Shown piece after piece: positions 1 through 7,752 of a DNA stretch of 44,839 nucleotides. A program made the position numbers and the translations under genes. The notes under the pieces were generated by a model. That model worked only from the letters and a program-made list of their open reading frames with translations. It was not told the DNA's origin and did no database searches. The stretch comes from Bacteroidales bacterium (GTDB lineage: Bacteria; Bacteroidota; Bacteroidia; Bacteroidales; VadinHA17), in contig JALOMO010000010.1 of the NCBI GenBank assembly GCA_025455395.1, positions 1 through 44,839 of the forward strand, written 5' to 3'. Numbering within the stretch: position 1 is the stretch's first letter; each line of letters opens with the position of its first letter.

Positions 1-1
1 G

Positions 2-82
2 AACTACCAGGATTATTATGGTAATCAGCAGAGGTTTTTTCATAGTTACACGGAATTTGAAGATATCCTGTTACTAAATTAG
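2..82 (+). CDS. C-terminal fragment of an unrecognised protein (cut by window edge)
   Basis: One forward frame is open from the window edge to a TAG at 80-82 and encodes about 26 residues rich in aromatic and polar amino acids (NYQDYYGNQQ near the start, ending EDILLLN). Another forward frame is also open to about position 75 but gives a less protein-like sequence, so this frame is preferred on composition alone. I do not recognise the family. The AT-rich gap to the end of the convergent gamma-glutamyltransferase gene (83-198) holds no clear gene or terminator. Confidence 0.35.
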   Translation, partial: NYQDYYGNQQRFFHSYTEFEDILLLN

Positions 83-198
83 GTTCATAATGTAAAATAT
101 TCCTTTTACCCGGAATTTAATTGCTAAAAGTATTAATTTATTTCATTTAAAGAAAATATTTTTCCCGAAAATGGTAAAAATGTGTCTGTCAGTCGGCA

Positions 199-1896
199 TT
201 ACCATCCGGCGGCGGTGTCATCCCCGCGGGGGTCAGCACCGGCATAGCGGCGTCCGTCATTTCCTATCAGTATTGCATCAACACGACCTATTGGACCTCG
301 CGGTGAAAGTTTATGACCCATGCTGTTAAGTTCAACAATGATGAGGCTGTCAAGAGTTCCCTCTTCATAGCTTATCACGTCAGGCAGCCACTGATGGTGA
401 AACCGGGGTGCTGCTACTGCATCATAGATGTTCATACCGAAATCAACAACATTTCTTACCACCTGAAAAACTGTTGTTATGATTGTAGATCCGCCGGGTG
501 AGCCAACTACCATAAAGAGTGAATCACCCTTCTCGACGATGGTAGGGGTCATGGAGCTAAGCATCCTCTTTCCGGGGCCGACAGCGTTTGCCTCCCCTCC
601 TGTCAGGCCATAAAGGTTTGCAGTACCTGGCTTAACTGAGAAGTCATCCATCTGATTATTAAGTATAAAGCCTGCTCCTCCCACAACAATGGCGGTGCCA
701 TAACTGTTATTAAGTGTAGTTGTTCCGGCAACAGCATTGCCCTCCTTGTCTACAATCGAATAGTGTGTGGTCTCCTCACTCTCATGGCTGGTGATTGTGC
801 CCCGGGTGACAGATGATGAGGGGGTCGCTCTCCCGGGATTGATGTCTGAAATTCTCTGCATCAGGTACTCTTTGTTAAGCAGAGCTTCAACAGGAATATC
901 TGTAAAGTCGGGATCTCCCAGGTAGTAGGCTCTGTCAGCAAAGGCCCGGCGCTCGGCTTCAACCATCAGATGAATGGTTGATGGTTTCATGTATGAGTCT
1001 GAGGCGCCAGATGTCAGCTCGGTCATTGCCAGTATTTGTGCCAGCAGTATACCCCCGCCTGAAGGAGGCGGCATAGATATAACTTTATACCCGCGATATT
1101 CAATGATAACCGGATTCCTTCTTACTGACCTGTATTCACTCAGGTCGGCTGTAGAAATTATTCCATTACCGCTGGCACATTCGTCAATAATCAACCCTGC
1201 GGTCTCACCCTCGTAAAAGCCTGCCCTGCCTTTATCTCGTATCCTTTTAAGTGTCTCACCAAGCTCAGGCTGGTACAGTGTATCACCCTCCTGCCAGGGA
1301 AGATCCCTGACGAATGCCACAGGAAGATCGTTTCGCTGAATGAAGGTCTCCTTCATCCCGTTGAGCGAAGCTGCCTGAGCGGCTGTAAGAGCAAAACCAT
1401 TGACAGCCAGGTCTATGGCAGGCTGAATTATTCTTTCAAGCGGAAGGTTCCCGTAGAGTGAGTGAGCATAGAGTGTTCCGTCAACGGTTCCCGGAACGCC
1501 GGCGGAAAGGTGGGTATCGAGGCTAAGGCCCTCGATGACATTGCTACTGTTGTCAAGGTACATGTCGCGGTGTGCTGCTGAAGGCGCTTTCTCACGGTAA
1601 TCAATGGCATCGGTTGTCCCGTCGGCGAACCTCAAAACCATAAATCCCCCTCCCCCTATGTTTCCTGCTGAAGGGTAACAGACCGCCAGGGCATACTCGA
1701 CAGCCACTGCAGCATCAACGGCATTACCCCCTGCAGCCATCACTTCGGCCCCTATCCGCGAAGCCTCCGGATGCGCAGAGACAACCAAGGCATCCTTTAC
1801 ATCAATGTCTTTCCCTGTCAGAATCACAGGTAGGTCATTGCCACATCCTGCAGCGAGAAGCGAAATAATAATCAAAGAGCAAAGTAGAGGTCTCAT
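199..1896 (-). CDS. ggt: Gamma-glutamyltransferase (gamma-glutamyltranspeptidase) lipoprotein
   Basis: A 565-residue enzyme that cleaves the gamma-glutamyl bond of glutathione and related compounds and transfers the glutamyl group to water or an amino acid. Family members mature by self-cleavage into a large and a small subunit. The N terminus is a lipoprotein signal with lipobox LLAAGC (Cys18), so it is probably tethered in the envelope. The nucleophile that starts the small subunit is the first Thr of TTHYSIVD (Thr376). The large subunit keeps the REKAP substrate-binding Arg near residue 101, and the small subunit keeps the glycine-rich VVGSPGGS loop. Length fits the family. It stands alone and converges on the left-edge fragment. 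No clean -7 box was found upstream. The family assignment is secure; the physiological substrate is not known from sequence. Confidence 0.95.
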   Translation of the reverse strand: MRPLLCSLIIISLLAAGCGNDLPVILTGKDIDVKDALVVSAHPEASRIGAEVMAAGGNAVDAAVAVEYALAVCYPSAGNIGGGGFMVLRFADGTTDAIDYREKAPSAAHRDMYLDNSSNVIEGLSLDTHLSAGVPGTVDGTLYAHSLYGNLPLERIIQPAIDLAVNGFALTAAQAASLNGMKETFIQRNDLPVAFVRDLPWQEGDTLYQPELGETLKRIRDKGRAGFYEGETAGLIIDECASGNGIISTADLSEYRSVRRNPVIIEYRGYKVISMPPPSGGGILLAQILAMTELTSGASDSYMKPSTIHLMVEAERRAFADRAYYLGDPDFTDIPVEALLNKEYLMQRISDINPGRATPSSSVTRGTITSHESEETTHYSIVDKEGNAVAGTTTLNNSYGTAIVVGGAGFILNNQMDDFSVKPGTANLYGLTGGEANAVGPGKRMLSSMTPTIVEKGDSLFMVVGSPGGSTIITTVFQVVRNVVDFGMNIYDAVAAPRFHHQWLPDVISYEEGTLDSLIIVELNSMGHKLSPRGPIGRVDAILIGNDGRRYAGADPRGDDTAAGW

Positions 1897-2029
1897 ATCC
1901 TAATTTTTAAGTCAATAAATGTAGAAAAAAAGAAGACTGTTGCAGTTTCAGGCAAAAGAAACTAGGGTTCAAGGCTTCAAAGATCCGTTAAATTGTCATA
2001 ATTTGCGCCTGTTTTAGCTGGATATCCGG

Positions 2030-3325
2030 ATGTTTTCAAATCAGCCTCTTGCCGACAGGCTCAGGCCAAAATCACTTGATGATTTTGCTGGTCAGGACCA
2101 CCTTGTAGGGCCCGATGGGGTTCTCCGTAAGGTGATAGAGTCGGGAAATGTTCCCTCCTTCATATTATGGGGACCTCCCGGTGTAGGCAAGACGTCACTG
2201 GCCAGAATCGTTTCACTGCAGCTCGGCAGGTCATTCTTCCAGTTGAGTGCTGTGAACAGCGGTGTCAAAGAAGTCAGGGAGACTATAGAAAAGGCAAAAG
2301 GCCAGCAGTTTTTCGGGAGACCAAACCCGATACTTTTCATTGATGAGATACATCGTTTTAACAAGTCACAGCAGGACTCGCTGCTTGGAGCGGTGGAGCA
2401 GGGCATAATAACACTCATTGGAGCAACGACAGAAAACCCTTCCTTTGAAGTAATCGCACCACTTCTCTCGAGATGCCAGGTATATATCCTTAAGGCACTT
2501 GATGATGAGATACTTAAAGGACTTGTTTCGAAGGCACTCACCACCGACAGCTATCTTTCTTCTTATAATGTCAGGGTTGATGAATATGAGGCACTCATAC
2601 GTATCAGCGGCGGCGACGCCAGGAAGTTGTACAATGCTCTTGAACTGACTGTCGCACTCGAGGCTGAGAAGCACAGCACTGATATTCTGATAACCGATGA
2701 ACTGGTTCTCAGTCATGTACAGCAGAATCTTGCATTGTATGATAAAAACGGAGAGCAGCATTTTGACATAATCTCAGCATTCATAAAGTCGCTCAGGGGT
2801 TCGGATCCCAATGCTGCTGTCTATTGGCTGGCCCGCATGGTTGAGGGTGGTGAAGATGTAAAGTTCATAGCACGGAGGATGGTTATACTGGCTGCTGAAG
2901 ATATTGGCCTGGCAAATCCCAATGCTCTTCTGCTTGCACAGTCATGCTTCAACGCTGTTAATTTGGTCGGATGGCCTGAATCGAGAATAATTCTTTCAGA
3001 GACTGCCATTTATCTTGCTACCTCGCCCAAAAGCAATGCATCTTACATGGCAATTGAAAATGCCATCGGAGCAGTGCATGAGCACGGAGACCTGCCCGTG
3101 CCTCTGCATCTCAGGAATGCTCCTACAAAACTTATGAAGGATATCGGATATCACAAAGGATACAAATATGCCCATGATTTTGAAGGCAATTTTGTGACAG
3201 AGAATTACCTTCCTGATGATATTTCAGGAAAGATTTTCTATGATCCGGGCTCTAATCCGCGTGAGGATGAGATAAGGAAGCAACTGGTTTCACGATGGGA
3301 AAAAATTTACAAATACCGAACCTGA
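2030..3325 (+). CDS. rarA: Replication-associated recombination protein A (AAA+ ATPase)
   Basis: A 431-residue RarA/MgsA-type AAA+ ATPase, related to clamp-loader subunits and acting at stalled replication forks. Walker A is GPPGVGKTS near residue 47, Walker B is LFIDEIHRF near residue 103, and the sensor segment GATTENPSF follows. The C-terminal half contains the family's tetramerisation and DNA-interaction region (GSDPNAAVYWLARM). Length matches bacterial RarA. The ATG at 2030 gives the usual N terminus (NQPLADRLRPKSLDDFAGQ). A near match to the -7 box, TAATTTG, lies about 30 bases upstream but is one base short of the consensus spacing. It is divergent from ggt and appears to be transcribed alone. 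Confidence 0.95.
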   Translation: MFSNQPLADRLRPKSLDDFAGQDHLVGPDGVLRKVIESGNVPSFILWGPPGVGKTSLARIVSLQLGRSFFQLSAVNSGVKEVRETIEKAKGQQFFGRPNPILFIDEIHRFNKSQQDSLLGAVEQGIITLIGATTENPSFEVIAPLLSRCQVYILKALDDEILKGLVSKALTTDSYLSSYNVRVDEYEALIRISGGDARKLYNALELTVALEAEKHSTDILITDELVLSHVQQNLALYDKNGEQHFDIISAFIKSLRGSDPNAAVYWLARMVEGGEDVKFIARRMVILAAEDIGLANPNALLLAQSCFNAVNLVGWPESRIILSETAIYLATSPKSNASYMAIENAIGAVHEHGDLPVPLHLRNAPTKLMKDIGYHKGYKYAHDFEGNFVTENYLPDDISGKIFYDPGSNPREDEIRKQLVSRWEKIYKYRT

Positions 3326-3450
3326 AATTCTTAAATAACGGTATATTTAAAATATAAAATACTGTAATTGAAATCCAGCTTTATTGAAATAATCAAATAT
3401 AAATTAAAACTACGTATAAATCACGATAATAAACTACTAAACAAATTGTT

Positions 3451-4155
3451 ATGAAAAGATTAATTATTCTCTTACCGGCCATTTTGGTCGCATCTGTCTG
3501 CAGTGCCCAGTCGCTTGATGAGATTGTTAACCGGTATTATAATGCCAACGGCACAGAAAAACTCGAGAAGGCCACTACCCTTTATATGGAGGGCAGGGCT
3601 ACCCAGATGGGTACAGAGATGCCCATGATCATAAGTGTCAAGAGACCAGATAAGGTCAAGGTGATAATTACCTATAGCGGGATGGATATCATCACCATGT
3701 ATGACGGAGAGAAGGGTTATATGGTCAATCCTCTTGCGGGCATGACGGAACCGGTTGAGATTCCCGCAGAGCAGCTGTCAGGTGTAAAGGAATACAATAT
3801 GTTCCGTAATAACGTCATGGATGCTTTCCGTGCCGGTAAACTGAAGCTGGATGGCGAAGAACAGGTTAATGGAAAGCCTGCTTTCAAGTTGACGCTTACC
3901 AGTGAATCAGGAGATGTTTCCGGCCTCTTTATAGACAAGGAGAGCTACCTCACCATAAAGACCACAAGTAAGGTTAGCCAGATGGGCCAGGAGATGGAAG
4001 TAGAAAGCTATATAAAAGAATACCATGATGTCAATGGTGTTAAATTTGCCAAGGTCATCACACAGATGGTGAACGGAATGGAAATGGGAGGCGTGACCTT
4101 TGACAAGGTTGAGATTGACAGGGAGATAGCAGACTCTGTCTTCACCATAAAATAA
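3451..4155 (+). CDS. Secreted LolA-like outer-membrane lipoprotein-sorting family protein
   Basis: A 234-residue protein with a signal peptide (about residues 1-19, MKRLIILLPAILVASVCSAQ, cleavage near SAQ). The mature part fits the LolA/LolB-like beta fold seen in many Bacteroidota proteins annotated as outer-membrane lipoprotein-sorting proteins: repeated short beta strands, a MYDGEKGYMVNP segment and the C-terminal FDKVEIDREIADSVFTIK, which resembles the family ending. It lacks a lipobox and a partner gene here, so a true lipoprotein carrier role is not shown; it may be a relative that binds lipid-like ligands in the periplasm. It is a single-gene unit followed by a strong terminator hairpin. 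The upstream gap (3326-3450) is very AT-rich, includes a 7-bp AT palindrome at 3342-3356, and shows no clear -7 box. Confidence 0.7.
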   Translation: MKRLIILLPAILVASVCSAQSLDEIVNRYYNANGTEKLEKATTLYMEGRATQMGTEMPMIISVKRPDKVKVIITYSGMDIITMYDGEKGYMVNPLAGMTEPVEIPAEQLSGVKEYNMFRNNVMDAFRAGKLKLDGEEQVNGKPAFKLTLTSESGDVSGLFIDKESYLTIKTTSKVSQMGQEMEVESYIKEYHDVNGVKFAKVITQMVNGMEMGGVTFDKVEIDREIADSVFTIK

Positions 4156-4172
4156 TTACAAAATATTCGTAA

Positions 4173-4193
4173 AGACAGGTCTGAGACCTGTCT
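4173..4193. repeat. Perfect 10-bp inverted repeat
   Basis: AGACAGGTCT and its reverse complement are separated by one base, forming a near-palindrome just after the stop codon of the LolA-like gene. It lacks a T-tract, so it is not a classical terminator by itself; it could stabilise the 3' end of the mRNA together with the terminator that follows. Confidence 0.6.
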
Positions 4194-4206
4194 CAATCCG
4201 TAACAG

Positions 4207-4238
4207 AAATGCCACCCCGTGGGGTGGCATTCTTGTTT
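4207..4238. terminator. Bidirectional intrinsic terminator between LolA-like gene and rnpB
   Basis: An 11-bp perfect stem (AATGCCACCCC with GGGGTGGCATT) has a 2-base loop. On the + strand it is followed by TCTTGTTT and sits 50 bases after the LolA-like stop codon. On the - strand it lies a few bases beyond the 3' end of RNase P RNA and is followed by a short T-containing tail, so it can serve both convergent transcripts. Confidence 0.8.
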
Positions 4239-4242
4239 CAAA

Positions 4243-4611
4243 GGCAGGCCTGTAAGCCGGATTCTGTCTCAATGCGTCATCCTGCAAGAGGATATTGCAC
4301 CTGTTCCGTCATTTATCTTGCCCCGCAGTTGCCTGCGTGATCATACGACCTACCCCCCGGCTCGGGCGAGCAGCCCTCAGGCACCGGTATACATGGTCTT
4401 TCAACCCATCAGGTGTACGGCTCCCGATGTCACCACCGGGACCGGTGAGCTTTTACCTCACCTTTTCACCAATTCCCCGCAATAGCGGGACTGTTATTTT
4501 CTGTTACACTGCTATATCCTTTCGGACATCTTCCCGTTAGGAAGGATGGTGCTCTTTGTTGCCCGGACTTTCCTCCCCGACACTGGTGTCGGGGCGACGG
4601 ATCGGCCTGCC
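4243..4611 (-). ncRNA. rnpB: RNase P RNA, bacterial class A
   Basis: The catalytic RNA that trims the 5' leader from tRNA precursors. Read on the - strand it has the conserved GAGGAAAGTCCGGGC block near the 5' end (complement of 4561-4575) and the matching ACAGAATCCGGCTTACAG block near the 3' end (complement of about 4248-4265), which pair to form the P4 core. The ends GGCAGGCC and GGCCTGCC pair as P1. Length is about 369 nt, normal for class A. The mapped 5' end falls 7 bases after a TACCTTTG -7 box, which independently supports this end. Open frames that cross this gene on the + strand are chance. Confidence 0.97.
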
Positions 4612-4617
4612 ATGCGG

Positions 4618-4625
4618 CAAAGGTA
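4618..4625 (-). promoter_or_regulatory. -7 promoter box of rnpB (TACCTTTG)
   Basis: A perfect match to the Bacteroidota primary sigma -7 element TAnnTTTG, placed 7 bases before the structurally defined 5' end of RNase P RNA. It lies in the 27-bp gap between the aldehyde dehydrogenase stop codon and rnpB, so any -33 region would fall inside or next to the end of that gene. It calibrates the other -7 boxes in this window. Confidence 0.8.
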
Positions 4626-4638
4626 CGAAATAAAGGTA

Positions 4639-6003
4639 TTAAAATATGCTTATAGTTTTTATATTCAGGAACTCATGAATACCTTCCACACCTAGTTCAC
4701 GGCCATAACCAGAATCTTTCACTCCTCCGAAAGGCAGTCCGGGTTCTGATTTCACAAAACCGTTTATTGCAACCGTCCCGGTATCTATCTGGCCTGCAAC
4801 ATCAAGAGCAAGCCGTTCATCAGATGTCCATACAGAGGCTCCGAGGCCAAAAAGTGTATTATTGGCCATTTTCACGGCCTCTGAGACACTAATGAATCTG
4901 AACAGTGGTGCAACAGGCCCGAACACCTCTTCGCATGCCAGAGGGGCAGAAACCGATACCTGATCTACAACTGCCGGAAGGAAGACTGCCGGTCCTGAAG
5001 CCAGATCCCTCCCTCCGCACAGAAGTTTCGCTCCTGCCTTCAAAGTCAGATCAAGCTGTCTCTCCAGTTCCTCGGCTGCCCTGACATTTACCATCGGCCC
5101 GATGTCTGTTGCGATGTCAAGCGGGTCACCAACCTTCAGTGTTACGACTTTCTGCTTCAGTCTCTCTCTGAAATCTTCAAAGATGTCAGCATGAATAATC
5201 AGTCTCTTGGCCGCAATGCAGCTCTGTCCGCAGTTCTGGAACCGCGACACTACCGCAGCTTCTACTGCTTTCTCCAGTGATGCATCGGGAAAAACAATGA
5301 ATGGATCGCTACCCCCCAGTTCCATCACTACCTTCTTCAGGTTTTTTCCTGCTGCGGCTGCTATTGAAGAACCGGCAGAATTGCTCCCTGTAAGGGAGAC
5401 ACCCCTTAACAGCGGTGAAGATATGAGAGAAGATACCTGTTCATGTGTAGGGAAGAGTACTCTGAATAGTCCTTCCGGATATCCGGATGCCGTGACCAAC
5501 TCCTCAATAGCCATGGCGCACCGGGGTACATTGGAGGCATGCTTAAGCAATGCCGCATTTCCTCCCGTAAGAGCCGGGACAATGAACCTGAAGACTTGCC
5601 AGAATGGAAAATTCCAGGGCATAATGCCAAGAATAATTCCCTGAGGTTCATAGCATATATAACTCTCACGTGCAGATGACGGTCTTCTATCGGGCTGCAG
5701 CATCGCGGCTGCATTTTCAGCATACCAGTTGCAAAGGAGGGCGCATTTGTCTGCCTCTGCAAGACCCTGTGATACAGGCTTGCCCATTTCGGTAGCCATT
5801 ATTTCAGCCAGCTCCTTTCTCCGGTTCTTCAAATGACCGGCCAGGGTGATGAGAAGCTCACATCTCCGAAGAACAGTAACGTTGCGCCATAACTTAAATG
5901 CTTCACTGGCAGAAGTCAAAATTTCCTCAATTTCCCTGTCCTCCATTTCAGGAAATGTACCCATGGTCTTTCCTGTCCAGGGATTATAACTTACATACGC
6001 CAT
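4639..6003 (-). CDS. NAD(P)-dependent aldehyde dehydrogenase, succinate-semialdehyde dehydrogenase-like
   Basis: A 454-residue ALDH-superfamily enzyme that oxidises an aldehyde to its acid. The catalytic Cys is Cys262 in FQNCGQSCIAAKR, the general base Glu is Glu228 in MELGGSDPF, and the cofactor-binding PWNFPFWQ motif is near residue 129. Overall layout and length resemble the compact succinate-semialdehyde dehydrogenase (Sad/YneI, GabD) group rather than betaine-aldehyde or acylating enzymes, but the true substrate cannot be fixed from sequence. It follows the Smr gene on the same strand, separated only by a 7-bp tandem repeat array, and probably shares its promoter. Its stop codon is directly upstream of the rnpB promoter. 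Confidence 0.85.
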   Translation of the reverse strand: MAYVSYNPWTGKTMGTFPEMEDREIEEILTSASEAFKLWRNVTVLRRCELLITLAGHLKNRRKELAEIMATEMGKPVSQGLAEADKCALLCNWYAENAAAMLQPDRRPSSARESYICYEPQGIILGIMPWNFPFWQVFRFIVPALTGGNAALLKHASNVPRCAMAIEELVTASGYPEGLFRVLFPTHEQVSSLISSPLLRGVSLTGSNSAGSSIAAAAGKNLKKVVMELGGSDPFIVFPDASLEKAVEAAVVSRFQNCGQSCIAAKRLIIHADIFEDFRERLKQKVVTLKVGDPLDIATDIGPMVNVRAAEELERQLDLTLKAGAKLLCGGRDLASGPAVFLPAVVDQVSVSAPLACEEVFGPVAPLFRFISVSEAVKMANNTLFGLGASVWTSDERLALDVAGQIDTGTVAINGFVKSEPGLPFGGVKDSGYGRELGVEGIHEFLNIKTISIF

Positions 6004-6006
6004 CTC

Positions 6007-6055
6007 TTAATTCTTAATTCTTAATTCTTAATTCTTAATTCTTAATTCTTAATTC
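6007..6055. repeat. Heptanucleotide tandem array, 7 x TTAATTC
   Basis: Seven perfect head-to-tail copies of TTAATTC (GAATTAA on the coding strand) fill the gap between the smr stop codon, which lies inside the last copy, and the aldehyde dehydrogenase ATG three bases beyond the array. Because 7 is not a multiple of 3, the array places a TAA in all three frames of the - strand. Such arrays can change copy number by slippage and so alter spacing ahead of the downstream start codon. Confidence 0.95.
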
Positions 6056-6360
6056 CTGATTACAACTACCGTTGCCGCCCCATAGCCATATCTGGCAAAT
6101 GGAGCATCATGATAACTGCATGAGGGATAATGCTCTGAAATAACTCTTCTCAACTCTTTCTTTAGTTTCCCGCTGCCCACACCATGAATGAAAATGATCT
6201 CCCTTACCCCTGTCCGGAGAGCGCTATCCATTTCCCCTTTTATGCGTGCAAGCTGTCTGTCGACGGCATCCCTGCCGTTATAGCCGCTTTTCAGGTGAAG
6301 ATCGACCTCTCGTGACTGCCGTTTGCTGTCGCCCGCGGGCCTGCCGGTGCCAGGTTTCAT
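6049..6360 (-). CDS. Small stand-alone Smr-domain protein
   Basis: A 103-residue protein made almost entirely of an Smr (MutS2 C-terminal-like) domain, a fold that binds nucleic acid and has nuclease activity in some members. Visible motifs are the EVDLHL signature near residue 18, IFIHGVGSGKLK near residue 56, and DAPFARYGYGAATVVVI at the C terminus, where the terminal hydrophobic strand closes the domain. Many Bacteroidota Smr proteins carry a longer N-terminal part; here only a basic stretch of about 17 residues precedes it. The same frame stays open for 24 codons upstream of this ATG but offers no start codon before a TGA. It shares an intergenic region with divergent queA and is the first gene of a unit with the aldehyde dehydrogenase. 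Confidence 0.8.
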   Translation of the reverse strand: MKPGTGRPAGDSKRQSREVDLHLKSGYNGRDAVDRQLARIKGEMDSALRTGVREIIFIHGVGSGKLKKELRRVISEHYPSCSYHDAPFARYGYGAATVVVIRN

Positions 6361-6377
6361 CTCTGCTGATTTTTTCT

Positions 6378-6385
6378 TAAAAATA
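6378..6385 (-). promoter_or_regulatory. Probable -7 box for smr (TATTTTTA)
   Basis: One mismatch to TAnnTTTG. It forms the left half of a 7-bp palindrome whose right half is the queA -7 box, and it would place transcription start about 11 bases before the smr ATG. Confidence 0.4.
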
Positions 6386-6387
6386 GT

Positions 6388-6395
6388 TATTTTTG
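6388..6395 (+). promoter_or_regulatory. -7 promoter box of queA (TATTTTTG)
   Basis: A perfect TAnnTTTG match. Using the spacing seen at rnpB, transcription would begin near 6401-6402, about 10 bases before the ATG at 6411. This rules out the upstream in-frame TTG at 6393, which lies inside the box. No clear -33 element is seen. Confidence 0.6.
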
Positions 6396-6410
6396 GCGCA
6401 TCCGGAAAGA

Positions 6411-7631
6411 ATGTCCCCCGATCACATAAATATCAGAATTGGAGATTACGTCTATGATCTCCCCGAAGAAAGAATCGCAAGGTATCCTCTTCCTGAAAGG
6501 GACAGCTCGAAACTGCTGTGCTGGAATGGGATTGAGATTAAAGACATGGTGTTCAGGGAACTGCCTGATATTCTGAGCCCTGACAACCTTCTTGTCTTCA
6601 ACAACACAAGGGTAATTCGGGCAAGGCTTCTTTTCAGAAAGGAGAGTGGTGCAACCATTGAGATATTCTGTCTCGAACCGCTTGATCCGTATGACTTTGC
6701 AATGAATCTCTCAAGCACCACAGGCGTTGTCTGGAAGTGTCTGGCAGGAAATGCTAAAAGATGGAAGAATGAAAGGCTTACAGCCTCATTCATTGCGGAT
6801 GGAGTAACCCGCAGCCTTCATGCCGTAAAGCTATCATCAGAGGAGGGCACTTTCACGGTCAGGTTTGAATGGGAAGGTGAGCAGATCTCATTCGGGGAGG
6901 TACTTGAGGCCATGGGCCATATGCCCATCCCCCCCTACCTTGGAAGAGATGATGAGCAGAGTGACATCATTTCATACCAGACGGTTTATGCGCGTATCGA
7001 GGGGTCAGTTGCCGCACCTACAGCGGGACTTCATTTCACTCCTTCGCTTCTGAAGTCGCTTAAAGAGAGGGGTTTTGATACAGCCGAGGTAACATTGCAT
7101 GTGAGCGCAGGTACATTCAGGCCTGTAAAATCAGAGATGATCAGTGACCACCTGATGCACAGGGAGCATTTTTATGTTTCTCAACATATTCTGAGGGGCT
7201 TGATAGGCAGGAAAGTGATTGCAGTGGGTACAACTACAGTACGTACACTTGAGAGTATCTACTGGCTGGGTGTACAGTGTGCAAAGGGCAACCTGAAAGC
7301 CGGAACCATTGCCGCTGTATCACAGTGGGAGCCTTATTCAGGGCAGAGTGACATTGATACTGACAGTGCCATCAGATGCCTGATTGGCATGATGGAAAGT
7401 GCAGGGACTGATACCCTGGAGGCAACAACGGATATTATGATTGTGCCTGGTTACAGGTTCAGGATAGTCAATGGCATGATTACTAATTTTCACCAGCCCG
7501 GGAGCACCCTGCTGCTGCTTGTGGCTGCCTTCACAGGTAACAGATGGAGAGAACTTTATGACCATGCACTGACCTCCGGATACAGGTTCCTTAGCTATGG
7601 AGACAGCATGCTGCTGGAACCTGCAGGCTGA
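6411..7631 (+). CDS. queA: S-adenosylmethionine:tRNA ribosyltransferase-isomerase
   Basis: A 406-residue QueA, which transfers and isomerises the ribosyl part of SAM onto 7-aminomethyl-7-deazaguanine in tRNA to give epoxyqueuosine. Family motifs include ERIARYPLPERDSSKLL near the N terminus, LLVFNNTRVIRARL, SVAAPTAGLHFT, EVTLHVSAGTF and the C-terminal ITNFHQPGSTLLLLVAAF. The length is on the longer side of QueA, as in other Bacteroidota. The ATG at 6411 is chosen because the -7 box at 6388-6395 overlaps the alternative TTG at 6393. No other queuosine gene is in the window. It is transcribed alone; nuoA has its own promoter downstream. Confidence 0.95.
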   Translation: MSPDHINIRIGDYVYDLPEERIARYPLPERDSSKLLCWNGIEIKDMVFRELPDILSPDNLLVFNNTRVIRARLLFRKESGATIEIFCLEPLDPYDFAMNLSSTTGVVWKCLAGNAKRWKNERLTASFIADGVTRSLHAVKLSSEEGTFTVRFEWEGEQISFGEVLEAMGHMPIPPYLGRDDEQSDIISYQTVYARIEGSVAAPTAGLHFTPSLLKSLKERGFDTAEVTLHVSAGTFRPVKSEMISDHLMHREHFYVSQHILRGLIGRKVIAVGTTTVRTLESIYWLGVQCAKGNLKAGTIAAVSQWEPYSGQSDIDTDSAIRCLIGMMESAGTDTLEATTDIMIVPGYRFRIVNGMITNFHQPGSTLLLLVAAFTGNRWRELYDHALTSGYRFLSYGDSMLLEPAG

Positions 7632-7707
7632 CCGGCGACCATATTGTTTATAATTTCACACATAAGTGATAATTATCATATCTTAGCCCGCTAAAATCAG
7701 GCTCTGA

Positions 7708-7715
7708 TATCTTTG
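7708..7715 (+). promoter_or_regulatory. -7 promoter box of the nuo operon (TATCTTTG)
   Basis: A perfect TAnnTTTG match 37 bases before the nuoA ATG, predicting a leader of about 30 nt. It separates the nuo operon from queA, whose stop codon is 77 bases upstream of the box. No -33 TTG is obvious. Confidence 0.65.
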
Positions 7716-7752
7716 CGACTGAATTTAAATACATATCAATAATCAACAAATT

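Noticed and set aside
3342-3356. AT palindrome (TATATTT-A-AAATATA) as a rarA terminator
   Set aside because: The stem is all A/T and there is no T-tract after it, so it is not convincing as an intrinsic terminator.
4219-4540. Open frames on the + strand across 4219-4540 that could encode 80-90-residue proteins
   Set aside because: They run through the RNase P RNA gene on its opposite strand, and the RNA's conserved blocks fully explain the region.
6393-6410. TTG at 6393 as the start of queA
   Set aside because: It lies inside the -7 box and adds residues not typical for QueA; the ATG at 6411 fits both the promoter and the family.
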